From NCBI GenBank assembly GCA_902780305.1, contig CACZFB010000016.1, forward strand, positions 1 to 34,497: DNA of 34,497 nucleotides. The letters are read 5' to 3'. Numbering within the stretch: position 1 is the first letter of the stretch; each line of letters starts with the position of its first letter. A program made the position numbers and the translations under genes. Under the pieces are notes generated by a model that did not search any database, was not told the DNA's origin, and saw only the letters and a program-made list of their open reading frames with translations. The DNA is from an uncultured Coriobacteriaceae bacterium. Lineage in GTDB: Bacteria > Actinomycetota > Coriobacteriia > Coriobacteriales > Atopobiaceae. Positions 23,399 to 31,097 of the stretch are shown here, piece after piece.

Positions 23399-25975
23399 CT
23401 ACGCTCTTTGGTGGCGCATCTGACCGTCCACGCTGTTCACGCCAATTACCAGATGGCCATCCCCGTCACCCATGCGAACCGCCTTGAGGCTCACATACAC
23501 CGGCACGCCATCCCTCACAAGTCGGAAGACGAGGGTAAACGCTCCCTGCGTGTCTAGCGCACGCAACACCTTAGGCTTGGTGAATGCGTCGAGGAAGGCC
23601 GCATAGTCCTCCTCGAAGACGAGCGCCCGGGCATTCTTGCGAACCCTCTCAAAAAAGTCCACGTCCCTGCGTACCACCGCAAGGGTCCTTCGATTCGCCT
23701 GCGACGAGTACTCAAGGTACTCGTCGGTCTCCATGTCCACGTAATAGAGCCTAAAGTAGTCCGCCGCCAACGCGCTCGCAATGTGGGCGTAGGTGGTTCC
23801 CGATATTGGTTCGTCGTCCGAGATGCCAATCACCGCCACGGCAACGGCCGAGACGCCCGAAACGGGGTTGACGGCAATTCTTCTCATAATCGTATGGACC
23901 TTTGTGGTTGGCGAGATGCGCTCGTCCACAAAGCCGCGGTTGCCGTCACGCGCGCAGCGCACCAGCTTCTTCACAAAGTCCAATCCGTACTCCGCCTGCA
24001 TGTCGTCGCAGTCAATCGTGGACGCTATGGCATCCTCCCCAAAGGTTCGGTTTACGAACTCCTCGTAGCTCTTGTTGTAGCGAGCATAGCGCGCCACATC
24101 ACCGCGCAACTCCAAGACCGCCATGGGAGGCGTGCTAAAGTAGTTGTCCAGTCTGGCGGAGTCATCGCGAGCGACGGCAGTTATGTCGTAGAGATTCACG
24201 CTTCCCAACGTGCTAAAGTACTCGGATTCCGCTGGGTTCTCGAAGCCAATCTGGATTCCCTTTCTGTTGCGCTCCACAATCTGCTCCAGCGGGATGGGCT
24301 TGCAATAGTAGAAGCCCTGCAGCTTGGAGCAGCCCACCTCCATGAGGAAGCGTACCTGGTCCTCGCGCTCCACACCCTCGCAAATCGTGTCGATGCCCAG
24401 CCCGATCACCATCTTTATGAGCTCGGTGAGGATGATCTTGCCCTTGTCGCCCTCGTCGTAACGTCGCATAAAGTTCATGTCGAACTTTATGAGGTCGAAG
24501 TTAAGACAGTTCAGCACGTCGAGCGACGAATAGCCGCTGCCAAAGTCATCCATCCACACGTTAAAGCCCAGACTGCGAAAACGCTCGATCTGCTCGCACA
24601 TAAACTCGAGGTCACCAGCCACGATGCTCTCGGTTATCTCGACGTTTATCATGCTGCGCGCGATGCCGGAATCGTCTACGCGACGCCGAATCTCCTCCAC
24701 GATGTCGCAGGCATCGAAGTCCAAGCGCGAAAGGTTAACCGACTGCGACACAAGGTGCAAGCCAAGCGCCTGCTGGTCGCGCATCTTTTGGAGCACCTGC
24801 TCCAGCACGTAGAGGTCAAGCTTATAGATGAGCTTGGACTCCTCCAACGCGGGGATGAACTCCGCAGGCGAGAGGAGCCCGCGCTCGGAATCGACCCACC
24901 GCGCAAGCGCTTCCTCGTCGCACACCCGTCCGCTCGCGGCACGCACGATGGGTTGGTAGTACACCTTTACCCACCCCTGTTCCAGCGCCCGGTCCAAGTT
25001 GTCGATTATGTACCGATACGACTCCGAAGCTCGCTGCATGCCCCAGTCGTAGTGGGTGACGCGAGATGCGTACACGTTTCGCGTCGCGTCGCAGGCATAT
25101 TTGGCCCGGTCGCACGCGGTGCTCACGGCGTCCCCGTCCTCCTCCGCCAGGTACACGCCCACGCGCACGGGCAGGTTCCTGCCTTGGTTTAGGTGCTCGC
25201 ACCGTCGCAAGAGCTCGTCCAGCTTTTGGTCCAGCCCATCCGCCGCGCAGCACACGGCAAAGTTGTCGCTCCCAAACCGGCCACATCCATCGCTGTCGAA
25301 CAGCTCCCCCAGCACTCGGGAAAAGGCCTTGAGCAGCTCATCTCCCTCCGCAAAACCATATTTGCGGTTAAAGTACTTCATGCCGCAGAGGTCCGTGTAC
25401 AAGATGGCAGGGCGTCCGCCGGCCGCACGTATTGCGGCCATGCCCGCATCGGCCAGCTCGAAGAAGTGCGTCATGCTGGGCAGCCCCGTAAGGTAGTCGT
25501 AGTAGCTTGCCTGCACGATGCTCTCCTCGTGCAGGGCATGGTTGAGCTGCTGGTTGAGCGTGGACGTATGCGTGATCGCGTTTTCCACGTAGGAACCCTC
25601 GTCGGTGTACCACACGTGCGCCAGGCGCACGCCCGAGGAGGTGTACACGTGCTCGCCCATGGCGTGCACGATCTTGTAGTCGTTGCCTTTGCGTGCACGC
25701 GTGCGATAGATGACCTCGTAGGAACCGCCTTGCGTGGCAAAAACGTAAGCCGCACTCGCGATGCGCGCCACGTCGTCGGGATGCGTGTCGCAATACATGT
25801 CGTGGTCCATGTCGTAATACGCCTGGGCACGATTCTCGTAGCCAAACAGACTGCAAAAGCCGTCCGAGAGCACCAGCGTGCGCACACGCTTGTCGATAAA
25901 CTGATAAATCGCGAACGGCATGCGAGAGCGCTCCATCACGGCCTGCTCTTGGCTGCTAAAGGCATACTTTTCCAT
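23399..25975 (-). CDS. PAS-GGDEF(degenerate)-EAL protein, probable cyclic-di-GMP phosphodiesterase
   Basis: The protein has 858 residues from ATG at 25975, with GAGGGG at 5-nt spacing. There is an N-terminal PAS-like sensor (about 20-125, LSDGFCSLFGYENRA), a GGDEF-fold domain (about 155-310) whose active-site loop reads FGSDNF (234-239) instead of GGDEF, so no cyclase activity is expected, and an EAL domain (about 325-570). The EAL catalytic set is intact: EAL at 355-357, Asn414, Glu446, Asp476-Asp477, Lys497, Glu533 and Gln553 (LQGFYY). A further 280 residues with PAS-like features (MAVLELRGDVARYARYNKSYEEFVNRTFG) follow the EAL domain. There is no membrane segment. It probably hydrolyses c-di-GMP to pGpG in response to a signal; no other c-di-GMP gene is in view. 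Confidence 0.92.
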   Translation of the reverse strand: MEKYAFSSQEQAVMERSRMPFAIYQFIDKRVRTLVLSDGFCSLFGYENRAQAYYDMDHDMYCDTHPDDVARIASAAYVFATQGGSYEVIYRTRARKGNDYKIVHAMGEHVYTSSGVRLAHVWYTDEGSYVENAITHTSTLNQQLNHALHEESIVQASYYDYLTGLPSMTHFFELADAGMAAIRAAGGRPAILYTDLCGMKYFNRKYGFAEGDELLKAFSRVLGELFDSDGCGRFGSDNFAVCCAADGLDQKLDELLRRCEHLNQGRNLPVRVGVYLAEEDGDAVSTACDRAKYACDATRNVYASRVTHYDWGMQRASESYRYIIDNLDRALEQGWVKVYYQPIVRAASGRVCDEEALARWVDSERGLLSPAEFIPALEESKLIYKLDLYVLEQVLQKMRDQQALGLHLVSQSVNLSRLDFDACDIVEEIRRRVDDSGIARSMINVEITESIVAGDLEFMCEQIERFRSLGFNVWMDDFGSGYSSLDVLNCLNFDLIKFDMNFMRRYDEGDKGKIILTELIKMVIGLGIDTICEGVEREDQVRFLMEVGCSKLQGFYYCKPIPLEQIVERNRKGIQIGFENPAESEYFSTLGSVNLYDITAVARDDSARLDNYFSTPPMAVLELRGDVARYARYNKSYEEFVNRTFGEDAIASTIDCDDMQAEYGLDFVKKLVRCARDGNRGFVDERISPTTKVHTIMRRIAVNPVSGVSAVAVAVIGISDDEPISGTTYAHIASALAADYFRLYYVDMETDEYLEYSSQANRRTLAVVRRDVDFFERVRKNARALVFEEDYAAFLDAFTKPKVLRALDTQGAFTLVFRLVRDGVPVYVSLKAVRMGDGDGHLVIGVNSVDGQMRHQRA

Positions 25976-26090
25976 GGAAGCCCCTCATCTGCAAAAGGCA
26001 ATACCTCGCATAAGAATACACGAGGGTTTACTTTGAATCGCAATGTTTCCGCGGACGCAGGAAAAGGGCTTCTCGGCGGGAGAGCGCTTC

Positions 26091-26222
26091 CTAGCTTAAG
26101 TAGACGACGAGGTTGTTGCTGCCAAAGGCACTAAAGTAGCGTACCTCCTCGGCCATGTTCATAACCATGCGAATGCCAATGTTCTTTGTGGGGTCGCCGT
26201 CGAGCGATACATGGAGGCAATG
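26091..26222 (-). pseudogene. Remnant of a HATPase (anti-sigma/RsbW-like) C-terminus
   Basis: The minus strand encodes ...SLDGDPTKNIGIRMVMNMAE continuing through EVRYFSAFGSNNLVVYLS to a stop at 26091. The GDPTKNIGIRMV segment followed by a two-strand end resembles the C-terminal part of GHKL-type ATP-binding proteins of the RsbW/SpoIIAB kind that occur near MATE transporters in anaerobes. The N-terminal ATPase part is missing: upstream this frame degrades into Cys-rich sequence, while a different frame (MGSVAVSKEQPKAQQ) looks more protein-like, suggesting a frameshift plus truncation. No ribosome binding site fits. The family assignment is from memory of the motif and is tentative. Confidence 0.35.
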
Positions 26223-26310
26223 TTGTCCGAAGCCCGGACAACCTGCTGCGCTTTGGGTTGCTCCTTGCTCACAGCAACACTTCCCATCGAGACGGAACTG
26301 TGATGTGCCA

Positions 26311-26341
26311 CCTATCGAAGGGGGTAACCCCCTTTGATAGG
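26311..26341 (-). terminator. Family C hairpin downstream of the MarR-type gene
   Basis: A 14-bp stem (CCTATC, one G-U pair, then AAGGGGG with its complement) and a 3-nt loop. It lies 25 nt after the stop at 26366 and is clearly related to the hairpin at 18709. It lacks a U-tract. Confidence 0.7.
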
Positions 26342-26365
26342 CGGGCCATCACGGGACGGCCACTC

Positions 26366-27040
26366 CTACATGCGTGGACGACGGCGGACGACCAGCCGCA
26401 CGATCTTATCCACGAGTACCTGAATGGACTCGCGGCCCTCCTCGGTGAGCACGACGAACGTGGACCGCGCGGACGATCCCTCTATGTGTGGGCGGGCGAC
26501 CAGACCGCGCTTCGTCAGGGACCCCACCGACATGGAGACCGTGGGCTGCAGCAGGCCAAGCCGCTCCACCAGGCTGGTTATGGTTGACTGCTCGTCATCG
26601 TCCATGTACAGGGCGAGCATCACCAGCTGTCCGGCGGTGCAATACACCGAGCCCATCGTGTCCACGTACTTGCAGATGCGTTCGGCGGAGGTGCGGGCGA
26701 GCGGTTGTCCCACGGGAATCTTGGAGCGCGTTCCCTTTGCCAGCTCGGCAACGTACTCGTGGCCCTTCTCCGAGATGGAGCACACGATGTTGCGTCGGTC
26801 CACCGGACCCTCGCTCCGGTCGATGTATCCCAGGTTTGCCAAATGGTTCGTGCGATGCGTCATGGTGGGCCGCAGGGCACCTTGATACTCGGCGATGTCC
26901 GAGGTCTTTACCGGCACCTCCATCACGTCCAGCCTGCAGAGGATGGCAAACTCCTCAAACGTCAGCCGATACGCGCTTTCGGTTTCCTGCCGCACCAGGT
27001 TGTACGCCCTGCGCACTGACATGTACTCCCTCAGCTCCAC
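26366..27040 (-). CDS. Transcriptional regulator with two MarR-like winged-helix domains in one chain
   Basis: The protein has 224 residues from GTG at 27040, with GAGGAG 6 nt upstream. The first MarR-like unit (about 27-100) has LTFEEFAILCRL, the recognition-helix region ALRPTMTHRTNHLANLGYI, and the wing EGPVDRRNIVCSISEKG with the typical DRR. The second unit (about 134-215) repeats the plan: TAGQLVMLALYM, LGLLQPTVSMSVGSLTKRGL, then a wing HIEGSSARSTFVVLTEEGRE. MarR proteins normally dimerise from one such domain per chain, so this one may act as a pseudo-dimer. A palindrome over its own -10 suggests autorepression. The ligand and target genes are unknown. Confidence 0.8.
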   Translation of the reverse strand: MELREYMSVRRAYNLVRQETESAYRLTFEEFAILCRLDVMEVPVKTSDIAEYQGALRPTMTHRTNHLANLGYIDRSEGPVDRRNIVCSISEKGHEYVAELAKGTRSKIPVGQPLARTSAERICKYVDTMGSVYCTAGQLVMLALYMDDDEQSTITSLVERLGLLQPTVSMSVGSLTKRGLVARPHIEGSSARSTFVVLTEEGRESIQVLVDKIVRLVVRRRPRM

Positions 27041-27092
27041 GATGGTCTCCTCACTAAACAGCGCGGATATGACTTTTTCCTATCCATGCAAA

Positions 27093-27111
27093 ATTATACT
27101 TTGAATGTATA
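27093..27111 (-). promoter_or_regulatory. -10 element overlapped by a 17-bp palindromic operator of the MarR-type gene
   Basis: The 17-bp near-palindrome TATACTTTGAATGTATA (27095-27111) overlaps a consensus TATAAT on the minus strand (27093-27098), 53 nt upstream of the GTG. Binding there would block RNA polymerase. The surrounding 27041-27193 is AT-rich, as expected for a promoter region. Confidence 0.6.
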
Positions 27112-27193
27112 CCTCATAGTACGAAATGACATAACCCGCGTATTCTTAAAACACGTCAAGAAACCAAAAGTTTACGTAGACGGTCGACTTCCG

Positions 27194-29035
27194 CTACATA
27201 TGCTGCGGTGCGCTCACCCCCACAAGCGAAAGCGTCGTGGCGAGCACGATGCGAACGGCGTCGCACACGGTAAGGCGGGCACGCGACAAACCCTCCTCCA
27301 CGGGACGCCCCTCGCTGGGGAGCACCTGGCACTGCGTATAGAACGCGTGGAAGAGGCCGGCGACCTCCTCTGCGTAATGCGTGAGCCTAAACGGCGCGCG
27401 ATCGCGGGCACAACCGGCAACCAAGCCCGAGAACTCCGAGAGCTTGCGTGCTAGCGCCAGCTCGCTGGCGTTGGTGAGCAGCGAGAGGTCCACGTTCGGG
27501 CCAATCGCCTGGTTGGCAATGGCCTGCATGTCCTGGGTCTCGCCCTCATCGAGCTCCACCCCGGCAGCTCTGCGCAGAATCGAGCAGATGCGCGCGTGGG
27601 CATACTGTACGTAGTACACCGGATTCGAGTTGTCCTGCCGCTTTACGAGGTCGATGTCGAAGTCGATCATCTGGTTGGCGGACTTGGAGACGAGCGTGTA
27701 GCGCGTGGCGTCGGCGCCCACCTCGTGCAGGAGCTCGTCGAAGGTGACCATGGTGCCCTTGCGCTTGGACATCCTTACGGGCTTGCCACCACGAAGCAGG
27801 TTTACCAGCTGACCCAGCAGCACCTCGAACTGCCCGGGATAGCCCAAGGCCTCGCAGGCGGCGTCCACGCGCTTGATGTAGCCATGGTGGTCGGCTCCCC
27901 AGATGTCTATTACGTGCTCCACGCGTTGGAACTTGTTCCAGTGATACGCCACGTCGGAGGCGAAGTAGGTGTACTCGCCGTTGGACTTAACCAACACGCG
28001 GTCCTTGTCGTCTCCAAAGGCAGTGGACCTAAACCACAGTGCCCCGTCGTCGGTGCGATAGAGGTGGCCCATCTCTTCGAGCTGGGCAAAGGCCCTGTGC
28101 ACGGGGTCCAGGCCGTCCTCCCCCGCAACATAGAGCGTACGCTCCGAGAACCACACGTCGAAGTCGCAGCGGGCCTCATGACAGGTTTGGCGAATCGACT
28201 CGAGCATGTACTGGTAGCCGCGCTCGCGGAACTCGGCCACGCGCTCGTCACCGGCCACGCCACGCAGCGAGTCCCCGTCCTCGCGGGCAAAGCGCAGGGC
28301 CAAATCGATTATGTAGTCGCCACCGTAGGAGTTCTCGCCCAGCGCCTCCATAAACGCGTTCATCAGCGGATGCGTCTGGGGATACTTGTCCTCCTCGTCG
28401 TCCACGAACGCCTGGCGGTCGGCAATCAGCTCCGCATACGCCTCGTCCACGCTCTTCCCCTCGTCCACGAGCGAGAAGATTTGCAGATAGCGACACCCGA
28501 CCGAGCGGCCGAACACGTCCATCTGGCTGCCGTGGTCGTTGATGTAGTACTCGCGCTCCACATCGTAGCCGGCAAACTCCATAACGTTGCACAGCGAGTC
28601 ACCCAGAGCGGCCCACCTGCCATGCCCAATGTGCATGGGCCCAACCGGGTTTGCGGAGACGAACTCCACCTGCACCTTTTGTCCCCCGCCCAGGTCGGAG
28701 CGTCCGAAGTCGTCCCCCTGCTCGCGCACCTGGCGATACACGTCGTTGGCACTGGACACGCTCAGGTAGAAGTTAAGAAAACCGGGACCGGCGACCTCCA
28801 CGCGGTCGACCTCCGAGCACGGCTCGATGTGCGCCACGATTGCCTGGGCGATCTTTGCAGGCGCGCAGCGCGCGAGCTTTGCCGAACGCAGTGCCACCGT
28901 GGACGACCAGTTTCCGTGCGATGTGTCGGCGGGCCGCTCGAACCCGAGGTCGTCCACCTCGAATGCGGGCAGGTCTTTGGCAGCCTGCGCGGCGGCAAGC
29001 GCGTCACGCACAAGCTTCTCGAGCTTCTGGGGCAT
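27194..29035 (-). CDS. argS: Arginyl-tRNA synthetase
   Basis: The protein has 613 residues from ATG at 29035, with TAAGGAG about 9 nt upstream. The N-terminal additional domain (1-115) includes SHGNWSSTVALRSAKL. The class I HIGH motif is MHIGHGR (134-140), and the second signature RMSKRKG (421-427) matches KMSKS-like loops of ArgS enzymes. WGADHHGYIKR and the tRNA-binding DALR-type C-terminal domain (from about 490, NPVYYVQYAHARICSILR) complete the family layout, and the ending APQHM is close to the usual RPM-type terminus. It charges tRNA-Arg with arginine. It lies 81 nt downstream of pncB on the same strand. Confidence 0.97.
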   Translation of the reverse strand: MPQKLEKLVRDALAAAQAAKDLPAFEVDDLGFERPADTSHGNWSSTVALRSAKLARCAPAKIAQAIVAHIEPCSEVDRVEVAGPGFLNFYLSVSSANDVYRQVREQGDDFGRSDLGGGQKVQVEFVSANPVGPMHIGHGRWAALGDSLCNVMEFAGYDVEREYYINDHGSQMDVFGRSVGCRYLQIFSLVDEGKSVDEAYAELIADRQAFVDDEEDKYPQTHPLMNAFMEALGENSYGGDYIIDLALRFAREDGDSLRGVAGDERVAEFRERGYQYMLESIRQTCHEARCDFDVWFSERTLYVAGEDGLDPVHRAFAQLEEMGHLYRTDDGALWFRSTAFGDDKDRVLVKSNGEYTYFASDVAYHWNKFQRVEHVIDIWGADHHGYIKRVDAACEALGYPGQFEVLLGQLVNLLRGGKPVRMSKRKGTMVTFDELLHEVGADATRYTLVSKSANQMIDFDIDLVKRQDNSNPVYYVQYAHARICSILRRAAGVELDEGETQDMQAIANQAIGPNVDLSLLTNASELALARKLSEFSGLVAGCARDRAPFRLTHYAEEVAGLFHAFYTQCQVLPSEGRPVEEGLSRARLTVCDAVRIVLATTLSLVGVSAPQHM

Positions 29036-29071
29036 GTAACAACACTCCTTAGGTTCCTATGGTCTAAACGG

Positions 29072-29100
29072 GCCGCGCCAAAGGGGCGTCTTCGCGCGGC
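29072..29100 (-). terminator. GC-rich hairpin between pncB and argS
   Basis: GCCGCGC (29072-29078) pairs with GCGCGGC (29094-29100) around a 15-nt loop, 17 nt after the pncB stop. No U-tract follows, so termination is likely partial at best. Confidence 0.35.
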
Positions 29101-29116
29101 GGGTCGCGTAGGGCAA

Positions 29117-30586
29117 TCAGGCGCCAAGCTCCTCTTGCACCAGACGCTGTCTGAGGTCCGAGAGGCTCCGCGAGAGACCCACGGGATAGGTCTGGGGGTT
29201 GAGGAAGCGCTTGGTGGCGGGGTCAAGCCGCATGAGCGCGTCCTTGCAGCGCGCCCGCGCGACCTCCAGCGACTCAGGCTCGCCCACGGCACGCCCGCCC
29301 CGAACGACGGGCACCATGAGCTCGCGCGGCGTGCACGCACCCAGGCGATGTACGGTAACCGGGTCGATGATGTCCACCATGGTGGCACGGTCGCCATCGT
29401 CGCAGGCCTCGTTGATTATCATGTCGCCAACGGGGCAGCCGCTCGCGTCCTCAAAGCGCAGGATCTGCTGGATGCCGGGGATGGTGCGCTTGTACACCTG
29501 CTCCGAGAGCTTCATAACCGGACGCCAGTCCTCCTCGTCGCTTGCGCGCGTAGCCGAGAGCTTGTACACTCCGCCAAGCGACGGCTGGGGGTCGCACGTG
29601 GCCAGCTTCGTGCCCACACCAAACGAGTCGATGGGGGCACCTTGGGCAAAGAGCGACTGGATGGTGTACTCCTCCAAGTCGTTGGAGACGGCAATCTTCA
29701 CGTAGGGCAGACCGGCCTCGTCGAACGCCGCACGCGTCTGTTTGGAAAGCTTGGCGAGGTCACCCGAGTCGATGCGAATGGCCGCCAGGCGCTCGCCCGC
29801 CGCCTCCATCTCCTTTGCCACGATGATGGCGTTCTTGATGCCCTGTCGCACGTCGTAGGTGTCCAGAAGCAGGCTGCAGTTCTTGGGGCTGGACTTCGCG
29901 AAGGCTCTAAACGCCTCGAGCTCGGTGGGAAATGCCATCACCCACGAGTGCGCGTGCGTGCCAAACACCGGTATGCCATAGATCTTGCCGGCTAGCACGT
30001 TGGACGTCGAGGTGCACCCACCAATGTACGAGGCACGTGCGACCGCAAGGCCGCCATCGGGTCCCTGGGCGCGACGCAGACCGAAGTCCGAGACGGGATG
30101 CCCCTCTGCGGCACGCACCACGCGCGATGCCTTGGTGGCCACGAGCGTCTGGAAGTTAACAAGGTTGAGCAGCGCGGTCTCCAGCAGCTGGCACTCGATG
30201 ATGGTGCCCTGCACGCGCACCATGGGCTCGCGGGGGAACACGAGGTCACCCTCCGGAATCGCCCACACGTCCACATGCATGGAAAACGAACGCAGATAGT
30301 CCAGGAAGCCCTGCTTGAACAATGGGCCGCCACCAGGGGCCTGGATGCCCTCCAGGTAGGCGATGCTCTGGTCGTCGAACCGCAGGTTCTCCACGAGCTC
30401 CGCTATCTGCCCGATGCCCGCGGCAACCGCATATCCGCCCTTAAAGGGGTTCTCTCTAAAGAACACGTTGAAGCATCCCTGAGCGTCCATGAGGCCAGAC
30501 TCCCAAAAGCCCTGCGCCATGGTGAGCTCGTACAGGTCGGTGTTGAGTGCCACGTCGGTGGGCACCGTGCGGTCGGTAAGTGACAT
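29117..30586 (-). CDS. pncB: Nicotinate phosphoribosyltransferase
   Basis: The protein has 489 residues from ATG at 30586; a purine-rich GAGAAGG lies further upstream than ideal. The family start ALNTDLYELTMAQGFWESGL is clear. FGTHAHSWVMAFPTE carries the His that is transiently phosphorylated in the family, and AIRIDSGDLAKLSKQTRAAF with VSNDLEEYTI and DSFGVGTKLATC form the PRPP/phosphate-binding barrel. The enzyme makes nicotinate mononucleotide from nicotinate and PRPP, coupled to ATP hydrolysis, in the NAD salvage (Preiss-Handler) pathway. Its length fits the long bacterial PncB group. The next gene on the same strand is argS. Confidence 0.96.
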   Translation of the reverse strand: MSLTDRTVPTDVALNTDLYELTMAQGFWESGLMDAQGCFNVFFRENPFKGGYAVAAGIGQIAELVENLRFDDQSIAYLEGIQAPGGGPLFKQGFLDYLRSFSMHVDVWAIPEGDLVFPREPMVRVQGTIIECQLLETALLNLVNFQTLVATKASRVVRAAEGHPVSDFGLRRAQGPDGGLAVARASYIGGCTSTSNVLAGKIYGIPVFGTHAHSWVMAFPTELEAFRAFAKSSPKNCSLLLDTYDVRQGIKNAIIVAKEMEAAGERLAAIRIDSGDLAKLSKQTRAAFDEAGLPYVKIAVSNDLEEYTIQSLFAQGAPIDSFGVGTKLATCDPQPSLGGVYKLSATRASDEEDWRPVMKLSEQVYKRTIPGIQQILRFEDASGCPVGDMIINEACDDGDRATMVDIIDPVTVHRLGACTPRELMVPVVRGGRAVGEPESLEVARARCKDALMRLDPATKRFLNPQTYPVGLSRSLSDLRQRLVQEELGA

Positions 30587-30650
30587 ACGCTATCGCCTTC
30601 TCCAAACGACAAACAGGTAGGGTAAGGGTACCATGTACCTCATTCTTTCG

Positions 30651-30941
30651 TTAGTGATGCGTGGAAAGATACACGGCAATCACCGCGATTACGATTACCG
30701 CAAGCGCTATGAGCACGATTCGTTGCCCCAAGGGCATGGAGAGATCCTCTCCGGGTTCCATAAAACGACGAGCCCGCTCCTTTGCCGCCAGCTCCTGCGC
30801 AGACGGGGCCTGCCGCTGTCGGGCCTGCTCTGCACGCAGGCGGTCAAGCTCTGCACGCTCTTCGCGGGCGGCTTTCTGGGCACGCAGCTCCTCGAGCTCG
30901 GCCCTCTCCGCATTGCTCAGCGGCCTCTCTTCGTTTGCCAT
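30651..30941 (-). CDS. Small tail-anchored membrane protein with charged coiled coil
   Basis: The protein has 96 residues from ATG at 30941 (MANEERPLSNAERAEL), with GAGAGGA about 6 nt upstream. The first 60 residues are highly charged and helical (ELEELRAQKAAREERAEL, then ELDRLRAEQARQRQ), predicting a coiled coil. A single hydrophobic segment IVLIALAVIVIAVIAVYLS at about 74-93 ends four residues from the C-terminus, giving a tail-anchored topology. The frame stays open upstream through the tRNA region, but the -10, the palindrome and the binding site all favour this start. I recognise no family. Its own promoter implies an independent unit. Confidence 0.75.
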   Translation of the reverse strand: MANEERPLSNAERAELEELRAQKAAREERAELDRLRAEQARQRQAPSAQELAAKERARRFMEPGEDLSMPLGQRIVLIALAVIVIAVIAVYLSTHH

Positions 30942-30969
30942 GCCACATCCTCTCGATTGATTGCCCAAG

Positions 30970-30980
30970 AGTGTAGCGCA
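30970..30980 (-). promoter_or_regulatory. Probable -10 region of the small membrane protein gene
   Basis: The minus strand reads TGCGCTACACT, 28 nt upstream of the ATG at 30941. A family A palindrome begins at 30980, overlapping the last base of this string and covering the -35 position. Confidence 0.45.
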
Positions 30981-31014
30981 AGTGAGAAAAGGGGCCAAAC
31001 CCCTTTTCTCACTT
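30980..31014. repeat. Family A palindrome (copy 6), longest perfect form
   Basis: A perfect 15-bp stem (AAGTGAGAAAAGGGG and complement) with loop CCAAA. It lies between the promoter of the small membrane protein and the divergent tRNA promoter. Confidence 0.92.
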
Positions 31015-31055
31015 ACCTCTGTTAGGCCACCGCTCCTTCCTTCGAAAAATACCCC

Positions 31056-31084
31056 TTGACACGAGCGAGACTTACTGCCAAAAT
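31056..31084 (+). promoter_or_regulatory. Promoter of the tRNA-Ala gene
   Basis: A consensus -35 TTGACA (31056-31061), a 17-nt spacer and -10 CAAAAT (31079-31084) preceded by TGC. Transcription would start a few bases before the tRNA at 31098. This is the only consensus -35 I see in the window. Confidence 0.75.
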
Positions 31085-31097
31085 CATTTGAGCACTT

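Larger units (their letters stand above)
25976..26365. other. Intergenic region upstream of the EAL gene with a gene remnant and a hairpin
   Basis: About 390 bases. It contains the promoter side of the EAL gene (with TACTTTGAAT at 26029-26038, matching the MarR operator half-site), a remnant of an ATPase-like gene (26091-26222), a small hairpin GTTGTCCG/CGGACAAC (26222-26243 area) and the family C hairpin at 26311. Confidence 0.6.

Noticed and set aside
23303..23557. 84-codon plus-strand frame near the rho promoter
   Set aside because: It overlaps the 3' end of the EAL gene, with no binding site and no family resemblance.
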